Source: an uncultured Pseudohongiella sp. (GTDB lineage Bacteria; Pseudomonadota; Gammaproteobacteria; Pseudomonadales; Pseudohongiellaceae). From it: a stretch of DNA of 64,000 nt. The notes under the pieces were generated by a model. That model saw only the letters and a list, made by a program, of their open reading frames with translations. It made no database searches and was not told the DNA's origin. The stretch spans positions 2,956,577 to 3,020,576 of the forward strand of contig OX638323.1 of NCBI GenBank assembly GCA_951812715.1, written 5' to 3'. Position numbers and translations under genes: made by a program. Below, piece by piece: positions 31,148-39,579 of the stretch; position 1 is the stretch's first letter; each line of letters begins with the position of its first letter.

Positions 31148-31180
31148 TAATTGATGGGGTTAGCGTAAGCGAAGCTCTTG

Positions 31181-31227
<47 letters not shown>

Positions 31228-31939
31228 TAAGTAACGCTAGCCTTAGTAAAACCGAACCATATGCGGGAAACTCCTCCAAAACTCTTCAGTACTCGTTGAT
31301 CATGAGATCTTCAGTAAAAATCTGGGAGACATGGGGACAATCCGCAGGAAAGACTGATTCAGGATACTGATAAGTCGAGACTAAATTTGGAATAATAGCG
31401 CTTAGCGTTTCCGAATTGTCTCAATGACGATTCAGAATCTGGCTTTTGAATCAGAATCCTCAGAGACTTGACGTTCGGGAGCTGTCTATGAAACTTGAAG
31501 CACAATGGATAGCAGGATTTGTTGATGGTGAAGGTTGTTTTCATATTGGAATCAACTCTCACAAAGAGATGACTGCAGGATTCCAGGTATTACCGGAATT
31601 CACAGTTGTTCAACATGAACGCGATGTGCAAGTTCTTCATGCTTTGAAAGATTATTTTGGTTGTGGAGTGGTTCGAAAGAATCATGGCGATCGAATGGCC
31701 TACAGAGTGCGAGGAATCAAGCATTTGCTTGAGCACATAATTCCATTTTTTGTCAAACACTCGCTGAAAACCAAAAAGAATGTGGATTTTAAAAAATTCC
31801 GCAACATTCTTTTGAAAATGGAAGCGGGTGATCATCTTACGCAAGAAGGTATTGAAGAAATTCGCCGTATTGCAAATAAGATGAATCGTGGCAGTTTAAG
31901 GTAAAGTCCGACCTTTCTGGAAACAGTTAGGAGTAATCG
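31228..31939 (+). other. group I intron in 23S rRNA (insertion after E. coli-equivalent U1931)
   Basis: The 23S helix 69 region reads normally up to CTAAGGT (ends 31227) and resumes at AGCGAAATTCC (31940). The intron is 712 bases. P1 is visible: CTAAGGT (31221-31227) pairs with the guide GCCTTAG (31240-31246), with the required U-G wobble at the splice site. P4 pairs TGCGG (31262-31266) with CCGCA (31342-31346). An R-like segment GTCGAGACTAAAT lies near 31374. The intron ends in G, as group I introns do. A homing endonuclease gene occupies its 3' half. Confidence 0.92.
31488..31904 (+). CDS. intron-encoded LAGLIDADG homing endonuclease
   Basis: 138 residues. The N-terminal WIAGFVDGEGCFHI is a single LAGLIDADG motif with the catalytic acidic residue, so the enzyme would act as a homodimer like I-CreI and I-CeuI relatives. 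The sequence continues with FTVVQHERDVQVLHALKDYF and a basic C-terminus, typical of the DNA-contacting family. The ATG at 31488 has GGGAG six bases upstream; an upstream TTG in frame is less likely. The gene is AT-rich relative to the genome. It would cut intron-less 23S genes at the insertion site and spread the intron. Confidence 0.9.
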   Translation: MKLEAQWIAGFVDGEGCFHIGINSHKEMTAGFQVLPEFTVVQHERDVQVLHALKDYFGCGVVRKNHGDRMAYRVRGIKHLLEHIIPFFVKHSLKTKKNVDFKKFRNILLKMEAGDHLTQEGIEEIRRIANKMNRGSLR

Positions 31940-31990
<51 letters not shown>

Positions 31991-32394
31991 GGCCACACTG
32001 TCTCCACCCAAGGCTCAGTGAAATTGAAATTGCTGTTAAGATGCAGTGTACCCGCGGCTAGACGGAAAGACCCCGTGAACCTTTACTATAGCTTCACACT
32101 GGACTTTGACTGTACTTGTGTAGGATAGGTGGGAGACTTTGAAAGCATCGCGCCAGCGGTGCTGGAGTCAACCTTGAAATACCACCCTGGTGCTGTTGAG
32201 GTTCTAACTCTGGTCCCTTGACGGGATCGAGGACAGTGTGTGGTGGGTAGTTTGACTGGGGCGGTCTCCTCCTAAAGAGTAACGGAGGAGCACGAAGGTA
32301 CCCTAAGGGCGGTTGGAAATCGTCTGTATTGTGCAATGGCGTAAGGGTGCTTGACTGCGAGAGTGACGACTCGAGCAGGAGCGAAAGCTGGTCA

Positions 32395-32468
<74 letters not shown>

Positions 32469-32497
32469 ACCGCCCAAGAGTTCACATCGACGGCGGT

Positions 32498-32575
<78 letters not shown>

Positions 32576-33084
32576 TGGTACGCGAGCTGGGTTTAGAACG
32601 TCGTGAGACAGTTCGGTCCCTATCTGCCGTGGGCGCAGGAGATTTGAGAAGAGTTGCCCCTAGTACGAGAGGACCGGGGTGAACGAACCGCTGGTGTTCG
32701 GGTTGTCTCGCCAGAGGCATTGCCCGGTAGCTATGTTCGGACGGGATAACCGCTGAAGGCATCTAAGCGGGAAGCCTCCTTCAAGACTAGATCTCCCTGA
32801 GGATTCAAGCTTCGGTTTGGCTCCTCCTGAAGTGCCGTCGAAGACTACGACGTTGATAGGCCGGGTGTGTAAGCGCTGTGAAGCGTTGAGCTAACCGGTA
32901 CTAATTGCACGTGAGGCTTGATCGCATAACCAGGGGTTTCGCCCCGGTTGTGAAACAAGCTGCGAATCGTAACGATTCATGCGGAAAAGCTGTTTTACGG
33001 CTTGTTCAGCACAGCATGCTCCATGTCTTTCCACCGAATTAGCTGCGCCGCCTCATTCCAAGATTGGCGGTTCGGCAAAGTTTA

Positions 33085-33203
33085 TGCCTGACGACCTTAG
33101 CGAGTGTGAACCACCTGATCCCATCTCGAACTCAGCAGTGAAACCGCTCAGCGCCGATGATAGTGTGGGGTCTCCCCATGTGAAAGTAGGTCATCGTCAG
33201 GCG
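33085..33203 (+). rRNA. rrf: 5S ribosomal RNA
   Basis: TGCCTGACGACC at the 5' end pairs with TCGTCAGGC at the 3' end. The interior has CCCATCTCGAACTCAG and the conserved AGTGTGGGGTCTCCCCATG. Length is about 118-120 bases. The spacer from 23S (32923-33084) carries a hairpin but no tRNA. Confidence 0.95.
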
Positions 33204-33257
33204 CCACACAAAAGAGGCCCAGCGGCGCATGTCGCTGGGCCTCTTTTGTGTGGCGCC
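33200..33257. terminator. very long perfect hairpin terminating the rrn operon
   Basis: Two arms of 25 bases (33200-33224 and 33233-33257) are perfectly complementary around an 8-base loop. The right arm contains CTCTTTTGTG, giving a T-run inside the stem rather than after it. The left arm overlaps the last bases of 5S. It can work on both strands. Confidence 0.85.
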
Positions 33258-33289
33258 ATATGACGCGGCGCCTTTGGCGCCGGTCATGG

Positions 33290-33560
33290 TGACTCGGGAC
33301 ATCCTGTCCCTCGCTCTTCGGGCGGTGCTTCGCACCGTCCAAAATGGCAATCCTGCCATTTTGTGACTCGGGACATCCTGTCCCTTGCCCCTGCGGGCGG
33401 TGCTTCGCACCGTCCAAAATGGCAATCCTGCCATTTTGTGACTCGGGACATCCTGTCCCTTGCCCCTGCGGGCGGTGCTTCGCACCGTCCAAAATGGCAG
33501 TCCTGCCATTTTGTGACTCGGGGCATCCTTGCCTCTTGCTCTGCGGGCGGGTTGTCGGAG
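33290..33560. repeat. tandem 74-75-bp units, each with three hairpins
   Basis: Three full units start at 33290, 33364 and 33439, and a decayed fourth starts at 33514. Each contains GGGACA-TCC-TGTCCC, GGTGC-TTC-GCACC and AAAATGGCA-ATCC-TGCCATTTT, all near-perfect palindromes. Open frames through it only echo the repeat. There are no unique spacers, so it is not a CRISPR. The rest of the gap (33561-33748) shows no gene. Confidence 0.85.
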
Positions 33561-33748
33561 CAGGCATTCAGCAACGCAGTGCATGCCAGGGAATAAAGCT
33601 GGATATTCAACTTGGCCATGAGCTTGTCTTAGTCCGCAACCGATGACCGCTAGCCTACTGCCATATATTGACAGCGCAAATCCCGGCTTCCGTTCAGAAA
33701 GCGTCATGCGCCCTGGCGGGGTTGTTGATTTCGGGTTTGCAATCGCCG

Positions 33749-34819
33749 TTACCGGTTGATACCGAATTCTTCCTCAAGTTCGAGGCGGCGGGCGCCGGCG
33801 AGGGTGCCGGGCATCGAATAATTGCCTTCATGACAGGCATATTCGTAGACCAGGTCTTCGGTGGCGTAGAAACTCAGTTCAGCCGTCCAGGGTTGCAGAT
33901 AGACGTTGCTGTCTTCAACGGTGAACCGGTAGAACATTTCGTTGTCGGAGTAGCGGCTGAAACGTTCGATTATCCTGCCTTCCTTGGTAATCGGCACTGA
34001 ACTCTGACTCAACTGCAATGGATGGATGTTAACGGTCTCGACCAAGAGTTCGCCGCTCTCATACCAGCCGACTGAATCTCCAAACCATTGTTCGAGCACG
34101 AGCGGGCGGCGACTGGAACGTGCTTCTTGCGCCGAATCAAAGATCGGAATGATGCGGGCGTCGTGCACCATTTCCACGAGAATCATGACGTAATCGTCGG
34201 TCTGCACGAACTGGTAGGTGTTGTTGTATAGCGCACCCATCATTCCGGGGCCGGCCTTGTTGCCAAAACCGATCAGGCAGCGCTCGGCGTTGGGAATAGC
34301 CTCGGGTCCTCGACTGTCGCCGATGCCCGTGGCGTAGCGCGAGCCGAAATTGCGCCTCTCGAAATCGTATTGCGGGTCTTGCCGGCGCGGCACGCGGCCG
34401 CTGGGTGGATCGACGACATAGGAAGTGCGGAACTCGCCCTTGATCAGGGCAAGATTGGAGCCCGTGTCGACCCAGAAATTGTTGTATGCCCGCACGCCGA
34501 AATCCGCGCCTCCCTGCTCCGGCAGGTTATTGACGCCGTCGCCTTCGTCGAATCCGCCCTCGATACCCCCGATGGGCGTCCGCGCGGCAATAATGCGCGC
34601 CTCTTCCGGCGGCACCACAAGCGATTCAACGCCTTCCGGGCGGTTCAACTTGGTAAGCGAGGAATTGGTCCAGAATCCTTCGAGATCGGGCCGCTCTGCA
34701 TCCTGCGCCGCCGCTGAACCGAACAGCAGCACGCTCAGCAAGGCGGCGGCAGGCCGAATTCGAAACAGTGAATTGGCAAGGAATGTCGAATGATCGATCG
34801 AAACGTGGAAATTTTTCAT
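33749..34819 (-). CDS. exported protein of unknown function
   Basis: 356 residues with a signal peptide (RIRPAAALLSVLLFGSAAAQ). The mature part starts DAERPDLEGFWTN and ends with ACHEGNYSMPGTLAGARR, a tail I associate with a family of secreted proteins of unknown role in environmental proteobacteria. Mid-protein motifs include RTSYVVDPPSGRVP and GEWFGDSVG-like text (VLEQWFGDSVGWYESG). Two Cys are present. The ATG at 34819 was preferred because it places the signal peptide at the start. No enzyme activity can be assigned. Confidence 0.78.
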   Translation of the reverse strand: MKNFHVSIDHSTFLANSLFRIRPAAALLSVLLFGSAAAQDAERPDLEGFWTNSSLTKLNRPEGVESLVVPPEEARIIAARTPIGGIEGGFDEGDGVNNLPEQGGADFGVRAYNNFWVDTGSNLALIKGEFRTSYVVDPPSGRVPRRQDPQYDFERRNFGSRYATGIGDSRGPEAIPNAERCLIGFGNKAGPGMMGALYNNTYQFVQTDDYVMILVEMVHDARIIPIFDSAQEARSSRRPLVLEQWFGDSVGWYESGELLVETVNIHPLQLSQSSVPITKEGRIIERFSRYSDNEMFYRFTVEDSNVYLQPWTAELSFYATEDLVYEYACHEGNYSMPGTLAGARRLELEEEFGINR

Positions 34820-35134
34820 TGTGGGTATCCCCAAATCAGAATGTCCAGATCGCGCCGACGAGCAGATCGTCCTGTTCGCTATGCAGCACCACGCCACCCG
34901 GTATCAAACAGGCGGCGGCCAGGAGCACAATCAAACAGAAGATATTACGCTGGTAGATCCTCTGATTTGGATCCGCCTGCGTATTCAGATTACTGAACAG
35001 GAAAACTAGGCCATGCAAGGGAAAAGCGCAAGTCCGCGATAGGTGGCAACGCGTTGGATAAAAAAACGTGGGTTTCGGCCGATCTCCATCGGCCGCCAAG
35101 AAGATGGCGCGATGCGGTCGGGACGCTTTCGATA
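34820..35134. other. intergenic, no confident gene
   Basis: A minus-strand frame ending at 34836 encodes a hydrophobic stretch (FCLIVLLAAACLIPGGVVL) followed by HSEQDDLLVGAIWTF. This could be a small membrane protein, but it has no ATG with a ribosome site in the right place. It is listed as possible only. Confidence 0.3.
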
Positions 35135-35163
35135 TTGATAAAATCAGCTATTTTAGCTAAATT
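35135..35163 (+). promoter_or_regulatory. promoter with palindromic operator upstream of phd-doc
   Basis: TTGATA (35135-35140) and TAAATT (35158-35163) form a -35/-10 pair with a 17-base spacer. AGCTA-TTT-TAGCT (35146-35158) is a perfect palindrome lying between them, where a Phd-type antitoxin would bind to autoregulate. The antitoxin start follows 33 bases later. Confidence 0.55.
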
Positions 35164-35195
35164 CGTTTCGCTTACAGTTGTCAAGAACGCAGCAA

Positions 35196-35423
35196 ATGAA
35201 AGTCACACAGGCTACAGACGCCAAAAACCGCTTTGGCGAATTGCTTGAAGAAGCAGCCGGTCAGCCGGTCTTGATTCAGAAAAACGGGCGCGATGTCGCG
35301 GTTGTCATGTCGAAGGCGGAATATGATCGGCGTTTCGCAATTGCTTCAAGGAAGGAATTGATTCGGCAATACCACGAGGAAAGTATCGAACGCTTCGGTT
35401 CCCTGTATGAAGAATTGGCCTGA
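35196..35423 (+). CDS. Phd/YefM-family antitoxin
   Basis: 75 residues. The N-terminus MKVTQATDAKNRFGELLEEA is the DNA-binding dimer fold of Phd/YefM, continuing with PVLIQKNGRDVAVVMSKAEYD. The C-terminal part is charged (RQYHEESIERFGSLYEELA) and would wrap the toxin. It is 9 bases upstream of the Doc-like gene. The ATG at 35196 places the family start correctly. Confidence 0.88.
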   Translation: MKVTQATDAKNRFGELLEEAAGQPVLIQKNGRDVAVVMSKAEYDRRFAIASRKELIRQYHEESIERFGSLYEELA

Positions 35424-35432
35424 GCGCCGCGC

Positions 35433-35807
35433 ATGGCTGAACGATATTTTCTCGACATGGAAGACGTGCTGGCCTTGCATCAGGCGCAACTGGCGCGATT
35501 CGGCGGCACCACCGGCATCACGGACGCCGGACTGATCGAAGCGGCTCTTGCCAGATCACAGTCCGGGTATTACGGAGATCTCATCGAAGAAGCGGCCGCG
35601 CTTTGGGAGAGCCTCACCATGAACTACGGCTTTGTCGACGGCAACAAGCGCGTCGGCTTCGCCGCGGTCTATGTGTACCTGCGCGTTAACGGAATTACGA
35701 TCAACGCTCCCGCGGATATTGCGCTACGCGTCATTCTCGATTCGCTGGAAAGCGGATCGTTCCGGAAAGAAGTCCTCGAAGCCTGGTTGCGCGAAAACAC
35801 CGAATAA
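35433..35807 (+). CDS. Doc-family (Fic fold) toxin with altered active-site residue
   Basis: 124 residues of the death-on-curing family, whose P1 member phosphorylates EF-Tu and stops translation. The Fic signature here is YGFVDGNKRVGF (from residue 65): the D/E-GN-K-R core is intact, but the first position is Tyr instead of the usual His. The N-terminus (YFLDMEDVLALHQAQL, GITDAGLIEAALARSQ) matches Doc. It follows its antitoxin by 9 bases. The His-to-Tyr change may mean reduced or altered activity, or a subfamily form. Confidence 0.85.
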   Translation: MAERYFLDMEDVLALHQAQLARFGGTTGITDAGLIEAALARSQSGYYGDLIEEAAALWESLTMNYGFVDGNKRVGFAAVYVYLRVNGITINAPADIALRVILDSLESGSFRKEVLEAWLRENTE

Positions 35808-35814
35808 GGCCACA

Positions 35815-36879
35815 TTAGGGAAGGCGAGCGGCGCCGCCGTTCGATGCAAGCGCCAGACGCCAACGCGCTGCATTGCCGCTGCGCTCGACATCGAGCGTCT
35901 TGAGTTGCCGCTGGGAGCTCGCCGCGCCCTTCCAGAGTTCGGCCCAGCAATCGAAAACCAGGGTTGCCTCGTCGTCCGGCAAACCGCGAATGACTCGCAG
36001 GCCTTGATGTTGGAGTTCGACCGCCTGATCGGCTGGACAAACAGACGTTTCGTCCCCCATGCCGCCGAACATCAGGGCAAGATAGTTGGTTGTATCTTCG
36101 AGGCCGCCGTCCTTGGCGCCGACCAGGGCGGCGGTTTCCGCAAAGTACTGTAAGCCGGTCAGGCGGGCGGCGCGAGCCGCGAGTTCCCGGGTTCTGGTCC
36201 GGCCAATTACGCCGGCAAGCTCGGCAAGGCCATTGCGAATGAAATCGAGCGCGAAGTTTCGCTTGGCTTTCTCCAATCTGACTTCGTCCCATTGATCGGC
36301 CGGAGGCGCTGGCTGTTCGGCCGGATCGAAGGGCGGCGGCAATTCGCCTCTGGCGAAACGAAGCCGTTCTTCATCGGAAAGATCGTGGTCGTACTCCCGA
36401 AAATAGCCACACAAGCCAAATTCGCCCGTCATGTCTTCCGACACACAGACAAAGCCGAGGCGCGGATTGCCCAGCGAGACTCCGTTATAGGCATACCAGG
36501 CTTCGAGAATACCGCGGCTGGCCTCCACGGGCACGCCGCAAAGCGTCGGTCCATGGTACATCCAGCGCGGATAGCGGAAACGGACCCAGGCTTTTCGATC
36601 CGACTCGTACATGTATTCGACGCCGACACCGCCCATATTGTTGGCAAGCATGTGATACCTGGCGCAGGCCACGGCATCGGGCAATCCGGAAAGGCCAAGT
36701 TTTTCGAAGCTCGACAGGAACTTTTGCAGATGCTGTCGTCGAAACAGCCTGAACATCCACTCGCCGACTTCGTCCTTTCCGCTAGTGGAGGAAACCATGA
36801 GTTGAAGCCCGAGCAGCCAGGCATGGTGAATATGCGCCTGCGCCCGAATTGCCGCAAGGTTCTCAGTCGTCCCAATCAT
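35815..36879 (-). CDS. protein of unknown function
   Basis: 354 residues with no signal peptide and no membrane segment. Features include ACARYHMLANNMGGVGVEY, a Trp/Tyr-rich stretch (WVRFRYPRWMYHGPTL) and GFVCVSEDMTGEFGLCGYF. No family can be named. It may be a cytoplasmic enzyme with a conserved His/Met/Trp pocket, but that is only an impression. It is convergent with doc, ends 7 bases apart. The start at 36879 has only a weak ribosome site. Confidence 0.65.
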   Translation of the reverse strand: MIGTTENLAAIRAQAHIHHAWLLGLQLMVSSTSGKDEVGEWMFRLFRRQHLQKFLSSFEKLGLSGLPDAVACARYHMLANNMGGVGVEYMYESDRKAWVRFRYPRWMYHGPTLCGVPVEASRGILEAWYAYNGVSLGNPRLGFVCVSEDMTGEFGLCGYFREYDHDLSDEERLRFARGELPPPFDPAEQPAPPADQWDEVRLEKAKRNFALDFIRNGLAELAGVIGRTRTRELAARAARLTGLQYFAETAALVGAKDGGLEDTTNYLALMFGGMGDETSVCPADQAVELQHQGLRVIRGLPDDEATLVFDCWAELWKGAASSQRQLKTLDVERSGNAARWRLALASNGGAARLP

Positions 36880-37065
36880 TTTGCGGTTACTTCCGCGCTG
36901 AGGGCGGCCGAGCTTTCCGGTCCGCCGCTATCTTCAGCTTGCCAAGGACAGGCAGTGAAAGCGTGTCTATCTGTAAATTTCGCATTTTGATTCTCCTCAA
37001 GCTATTCGATGTCGGCGCCGCGTTCGGTCGCAAGCGTGAATTTAACCGGGGCTAGGCCTGAACAT

Positions 37066-38328
37066 TCAAAGCTCCGTTAGAAAACCCAGCAGCAGGCGGC
37101 TGGTTTGCTCCGCCTGCTCCTGTTGCACCCAATGCCCCGCGCCTTCGACCAGATGCACCGCGCGCATGTCCGTACAGACTGCTTCCTGCATCTTTTCGAA
37201 ATTGCCGGGGCTTTGGTAGGTGCCCCAGTCGCTTGCGCCACTGATGAACATGCTGGGCTGGTCTATGGTTTTGCCGGCGTAAAGCTGGGATTCCGCGGCG
37301 CCGATTCCGCTCGCGCCCATGCGATAACTGTTGAGTCCGCCCTGGAATCCCGTACGGCCGAATTCTTCGGCGTATACCGCAAGTTCCGCTTCCGTCAGCC
37401 AGTCGTTGGCCGCGATCCGCGCCGGCGAGGGCATATGCCTGGCCACGGTTTCAGCCATGCCGTCCGCCAGGTCCATGATGTAGTAGGTGGGCATCTTCGC
37501 CCACTCTTCGGCAGTTCTCGCCGCTAGTCGATATGGCTGGTTCTGCTCCCAGTCGGCGCTCTTGTGGTGATAGTAGGCGCGGATAAAGTCGCTCAGACCC
37601 TGCTCGGCCCGCCACATGTTTTCATTCGCTTCCCGAGTAGTGTAATAGCGCTGGTAGTGTTTACGGGGCCGGGGCAGGGTTGCCAGATTTTCGTGGATGC
37701 TAGGGCGTTCCGAAGGCGGCGGGGGAGGGTTTCCGATCGTATCGAAAGGAATCGTTGGCGCCCCGCCGAAAGGCGCGCTCATCATTACGGCGGCGCGGAA
37801 TATGTCCGGCCGGGTCAAGGCGCACCAGCCCGCCAGCGGAGAGCCGAAATCGTGGCCGATGACACAGGCGACCTGTCGGTAGCCATAGGCGTAGATCAGA
37901 CCGATGACGTCCCGCACCTTGTTGAGCATGCGGAAGGGCGTCAAGTCGGTATCGTAATCGCTGCTCCAGCCAGTGGTGCGGCCATAACCTCGCAAGTCGG
38001 GCACGATCACGTGATAGCCCGCATCAGCCAATGGCATCATTACTTTGCGCCAACTGTAGGCCAGTTCCGGAAAACCATGCAGCAGCAACAATGGCGGCCG
38101 CTCCGACGTTTCATGACCGGCTTCCAGCACATGCATGCGCAATCCGTTGATGTTGTCGACGAAGCGCGAGCGGACGCCGTCCGGCAGCCAGGAGTCGGGA
38201 TAGGGTCCGATGCCGGGAGCGATGGTATCCGGTATCGTAACTTGTGCTGCAAGCCGTCCGGGCAACAACAGTGCTGGAGCGGAGACTGCCATCGTCTGGA
38301 GAAATCGGCGGCGGGAATGCTGATTCAT
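37066..38328 (-). CDS. Tat-exported epoxide-hydrolase-like alpha/beta hydrolase
   Basis: 420 residues. The N-terminus has a twin-arginine signal (SRRRFLQTMAVSAPALLLPG). The hydrolase core carries LLLLHGFPELAYSWRKVM, the HGFPE-x3-SW motif typical of epoxide hydrolases. The nucleophile elbow is CVIGHDFGSPLAGW with Asp, and the late His is in VEGAGHWVQQEQAE. Cap-domain tyrosines that protonate the epoxide are plausible in YYTTREANENMW but unproven. It is divergent from a haloalkane dehalogenase-like gene. Confidence 0.85.
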   Translation of the reverse strand: MNQHSRRRFLQTMAVSAPALLLPGRLAAQVTIPDTIAPGIGPYPDSWLPDGVRSRFVDNINGLRMHVLEAGHETSERPPLLLLHGFPELAYSWRKVMMPLADAGYHVIVPDLRGYGRTTGWSSDYDTDLTPFRMLNKVRDVIGLIYAYGYRQVACVIGHDFGSPLAGWCALTRPDIFRAAVMMSAPFGGAPTIPFDTIGNPPPPPSERPSIHENLATLPRPRKHYQRYYTTREANENMWRAEQGLSDFIRAYYHHKSADWEQNQPYRLAARTAEEWAKMPTYYIMDLADGMAETVARHMPSPARIAANDWLTEAELAVYAEEFGRTGFQGGLNSYRMGASGIGAAESQLYAGKTIDQPSMFISGASDWGTYQSPGNFEKMQEAVCTDMRAVHLVEGAGHWVQQEQAEQTSRLLLGFLTEL

Positions 38329-38505
38329 GTCTGCGACTCTTGTTGCGAATGACGTGAATTCGCCCGGTTGAGCGCCGGGCGCGCGAATAACTCGATACCT
38401 TGATTTGTTACCGGTAGCTTCGCGCTATACTTCGATGCAATCCTGCATGCCGCATGACGGTCACATGATCAGCGCGCTTACTGACGTAAACATCCAAGAG
38501 GATAC

Positions 38506-39495
38506 ATGATGGAGCAGATAGTTCGCACTACGCAATTGCTGCCGGTCGTTGTTTTGCTTTTGCTGGAGTCAATGACAGTGTTTGGAGATGAAATCAGCCC
38601 CGGTATTTTTCGCACCCCCGATGAACGATTCGAGAATCTGCCGGGTTACGACTTCGAACCCAGTTACGCGATGATCGATGGCTTCCGGGTGCACTATATC
38701 GACGAGGGCGACGCCACTGCCGATCCGGTACTGATGCTGCATGGCGAGCCTAGTTGGAGTTTTCTGTATCGCAAGATGATTCCGCCGGTAGTCGAGGCCG
38801 GCAACCGCGTCATCGCACCCGACCTGATCGGTTTCGGCCGCTCGGACAAGCCGGCTTCCTCGGATACCCATACCTACGCTTTCCATGTGGCGGCGATCAC
38901 GAGTCTGATCGAGGACCTGGACCTGAGGAACATCACCCTGGTTGGGCAGGATTGGGGCAGCCTGATCGGTCTGCGGGTCGCCGCCGAAAATCCGGATCGG
39001 TTCGCTCGCATCCTGCTTGCCAATGGGGGATTGCCGACCGGCGAGGGCGGCCCCGGGCCGGGATTCCAGAACTGGCTCGCCAACGTCAAGCGGATGAATG
39101 AAGTGGGCGATATGGCGGTCGGAACTATCGTGGGAAGAATCCATGGACCTGAAATAATCGCAGCCTATGACGCCCCGTTTCCCGATGCGCGCTATAAGGC
39201 CGGGCCGCTGGTCATGCCATTGCTGGTGCCCATCTCTCCGGACCAGCCGGGCGCCGCGGAAAACCGCGCCGCCTGGGAGGTTTTTCGTAATTGGCGGAAA
39301 CCGTTTCTGACCGCGTTCAGCGATGGCGATCCGGTCACGGTTGGCGGCGACCGGGTATTCCGTGAGCGGGTGCCCGGCGCCCAGGGACAAAACCACACGA
39401 CAATCGAAAACGCCGGCCACTTCCTGCAGGAAGAAAAAGGGGAGGAACTGGCCGCGGTGCTGATCCAGTTCATTGAAGACAATCCTAAGCCATAA
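38506..39495 (+). CDS. exported haloalkane-dehalogenase-like alpha/beta hydrolase
   Basis: 329 residues with a signal peptide (LLPVVVLLLLESMTVFG). It has LMLHGEPSWSFLYRKM, matching the dehalogenase HGEP-(T/S)W motif, and the nucleophile elbow LVGQDWGSLIGL with Asp followed by the halide-binding Trp. The catalytic His is in IENAGHFLQEEKGEEL. Length and motifs fit subfamily DhmA/DhaA-type enzymes that hydrolyse carbon-halogen bonds, but export is unusual. AAGAGG precedes the start. The cupin gene follows after a small repeat. Confidence 0.85.
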   Translation: MMEQIVRTTQLLPVVVLLLLESMTVFGDEISPGIFRTPDERFENLPGYDFEPSYAMIDGFRVHYIDEGDATADPVLMLHGEPSWSFLYRKMIPPVVEAGNRVIAPDLIGFGRSDKPASSDTHTYAFHVAAITSLIEDLDLRNITLVGQDWGSLIGLRVAAENPDRFARILLANGGLPTGEGGPGPGFQNWLANVKRMNEVGDMAVGTIVGRIHGPEIIAAYDAPFPDARYKAGPLVMPLLVPISPDQPGAAENRAAWEVFRNWRKPFLTAFSDGDPVTVGGDRVFRERVPGAQGQNHTTIENAGHFLQEEKGEELAAVLIQFIEDNPKP

Positions 39496-39503
39496 TCCTG
39501 TAT

Positions 39504-39569
39504 GGCTACCGGAGAGAAATGATGAGGCTACCGGAGAGAAATGATATGGCTACTGGAGAGAAATGAACA
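39504..39569 (+). repeat. three 22-bp tandem repeats, each containing a ribosome site and ATG
   Basis: Units at 39504, 39526 and 39548 read GGCTACCGGAGAGAAATGAT with small changes. Each has GGAGAG followed by AAATG, so a Shine-Dalgarno and start codon are triplicated just upstream of the cupin gene. The 22-base step shifts the frame each time. Confidence 0.75.
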
Positions 39570-39579
39570 GGCGGCGCCA

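Noticed and set aside
31228-31939. Misassembly or a pseudogene fragment in 23S
   Set aside because: The guide sequence pairs exactly with the upstream exon, P4 is formed, and exons join to a normal 23S, so a group I intron explains it.
33290-33560. CRISPR array
   Set aside because: There are no unique spacers between repeats, the units contain three palindromes each, and no cas genes are nearby.
33132-33707. Repeat protein frames over the hairpin array after 5S
   Set aside because: Frames only echo the 75-base hairpin unit and overlap the rrn terminator.
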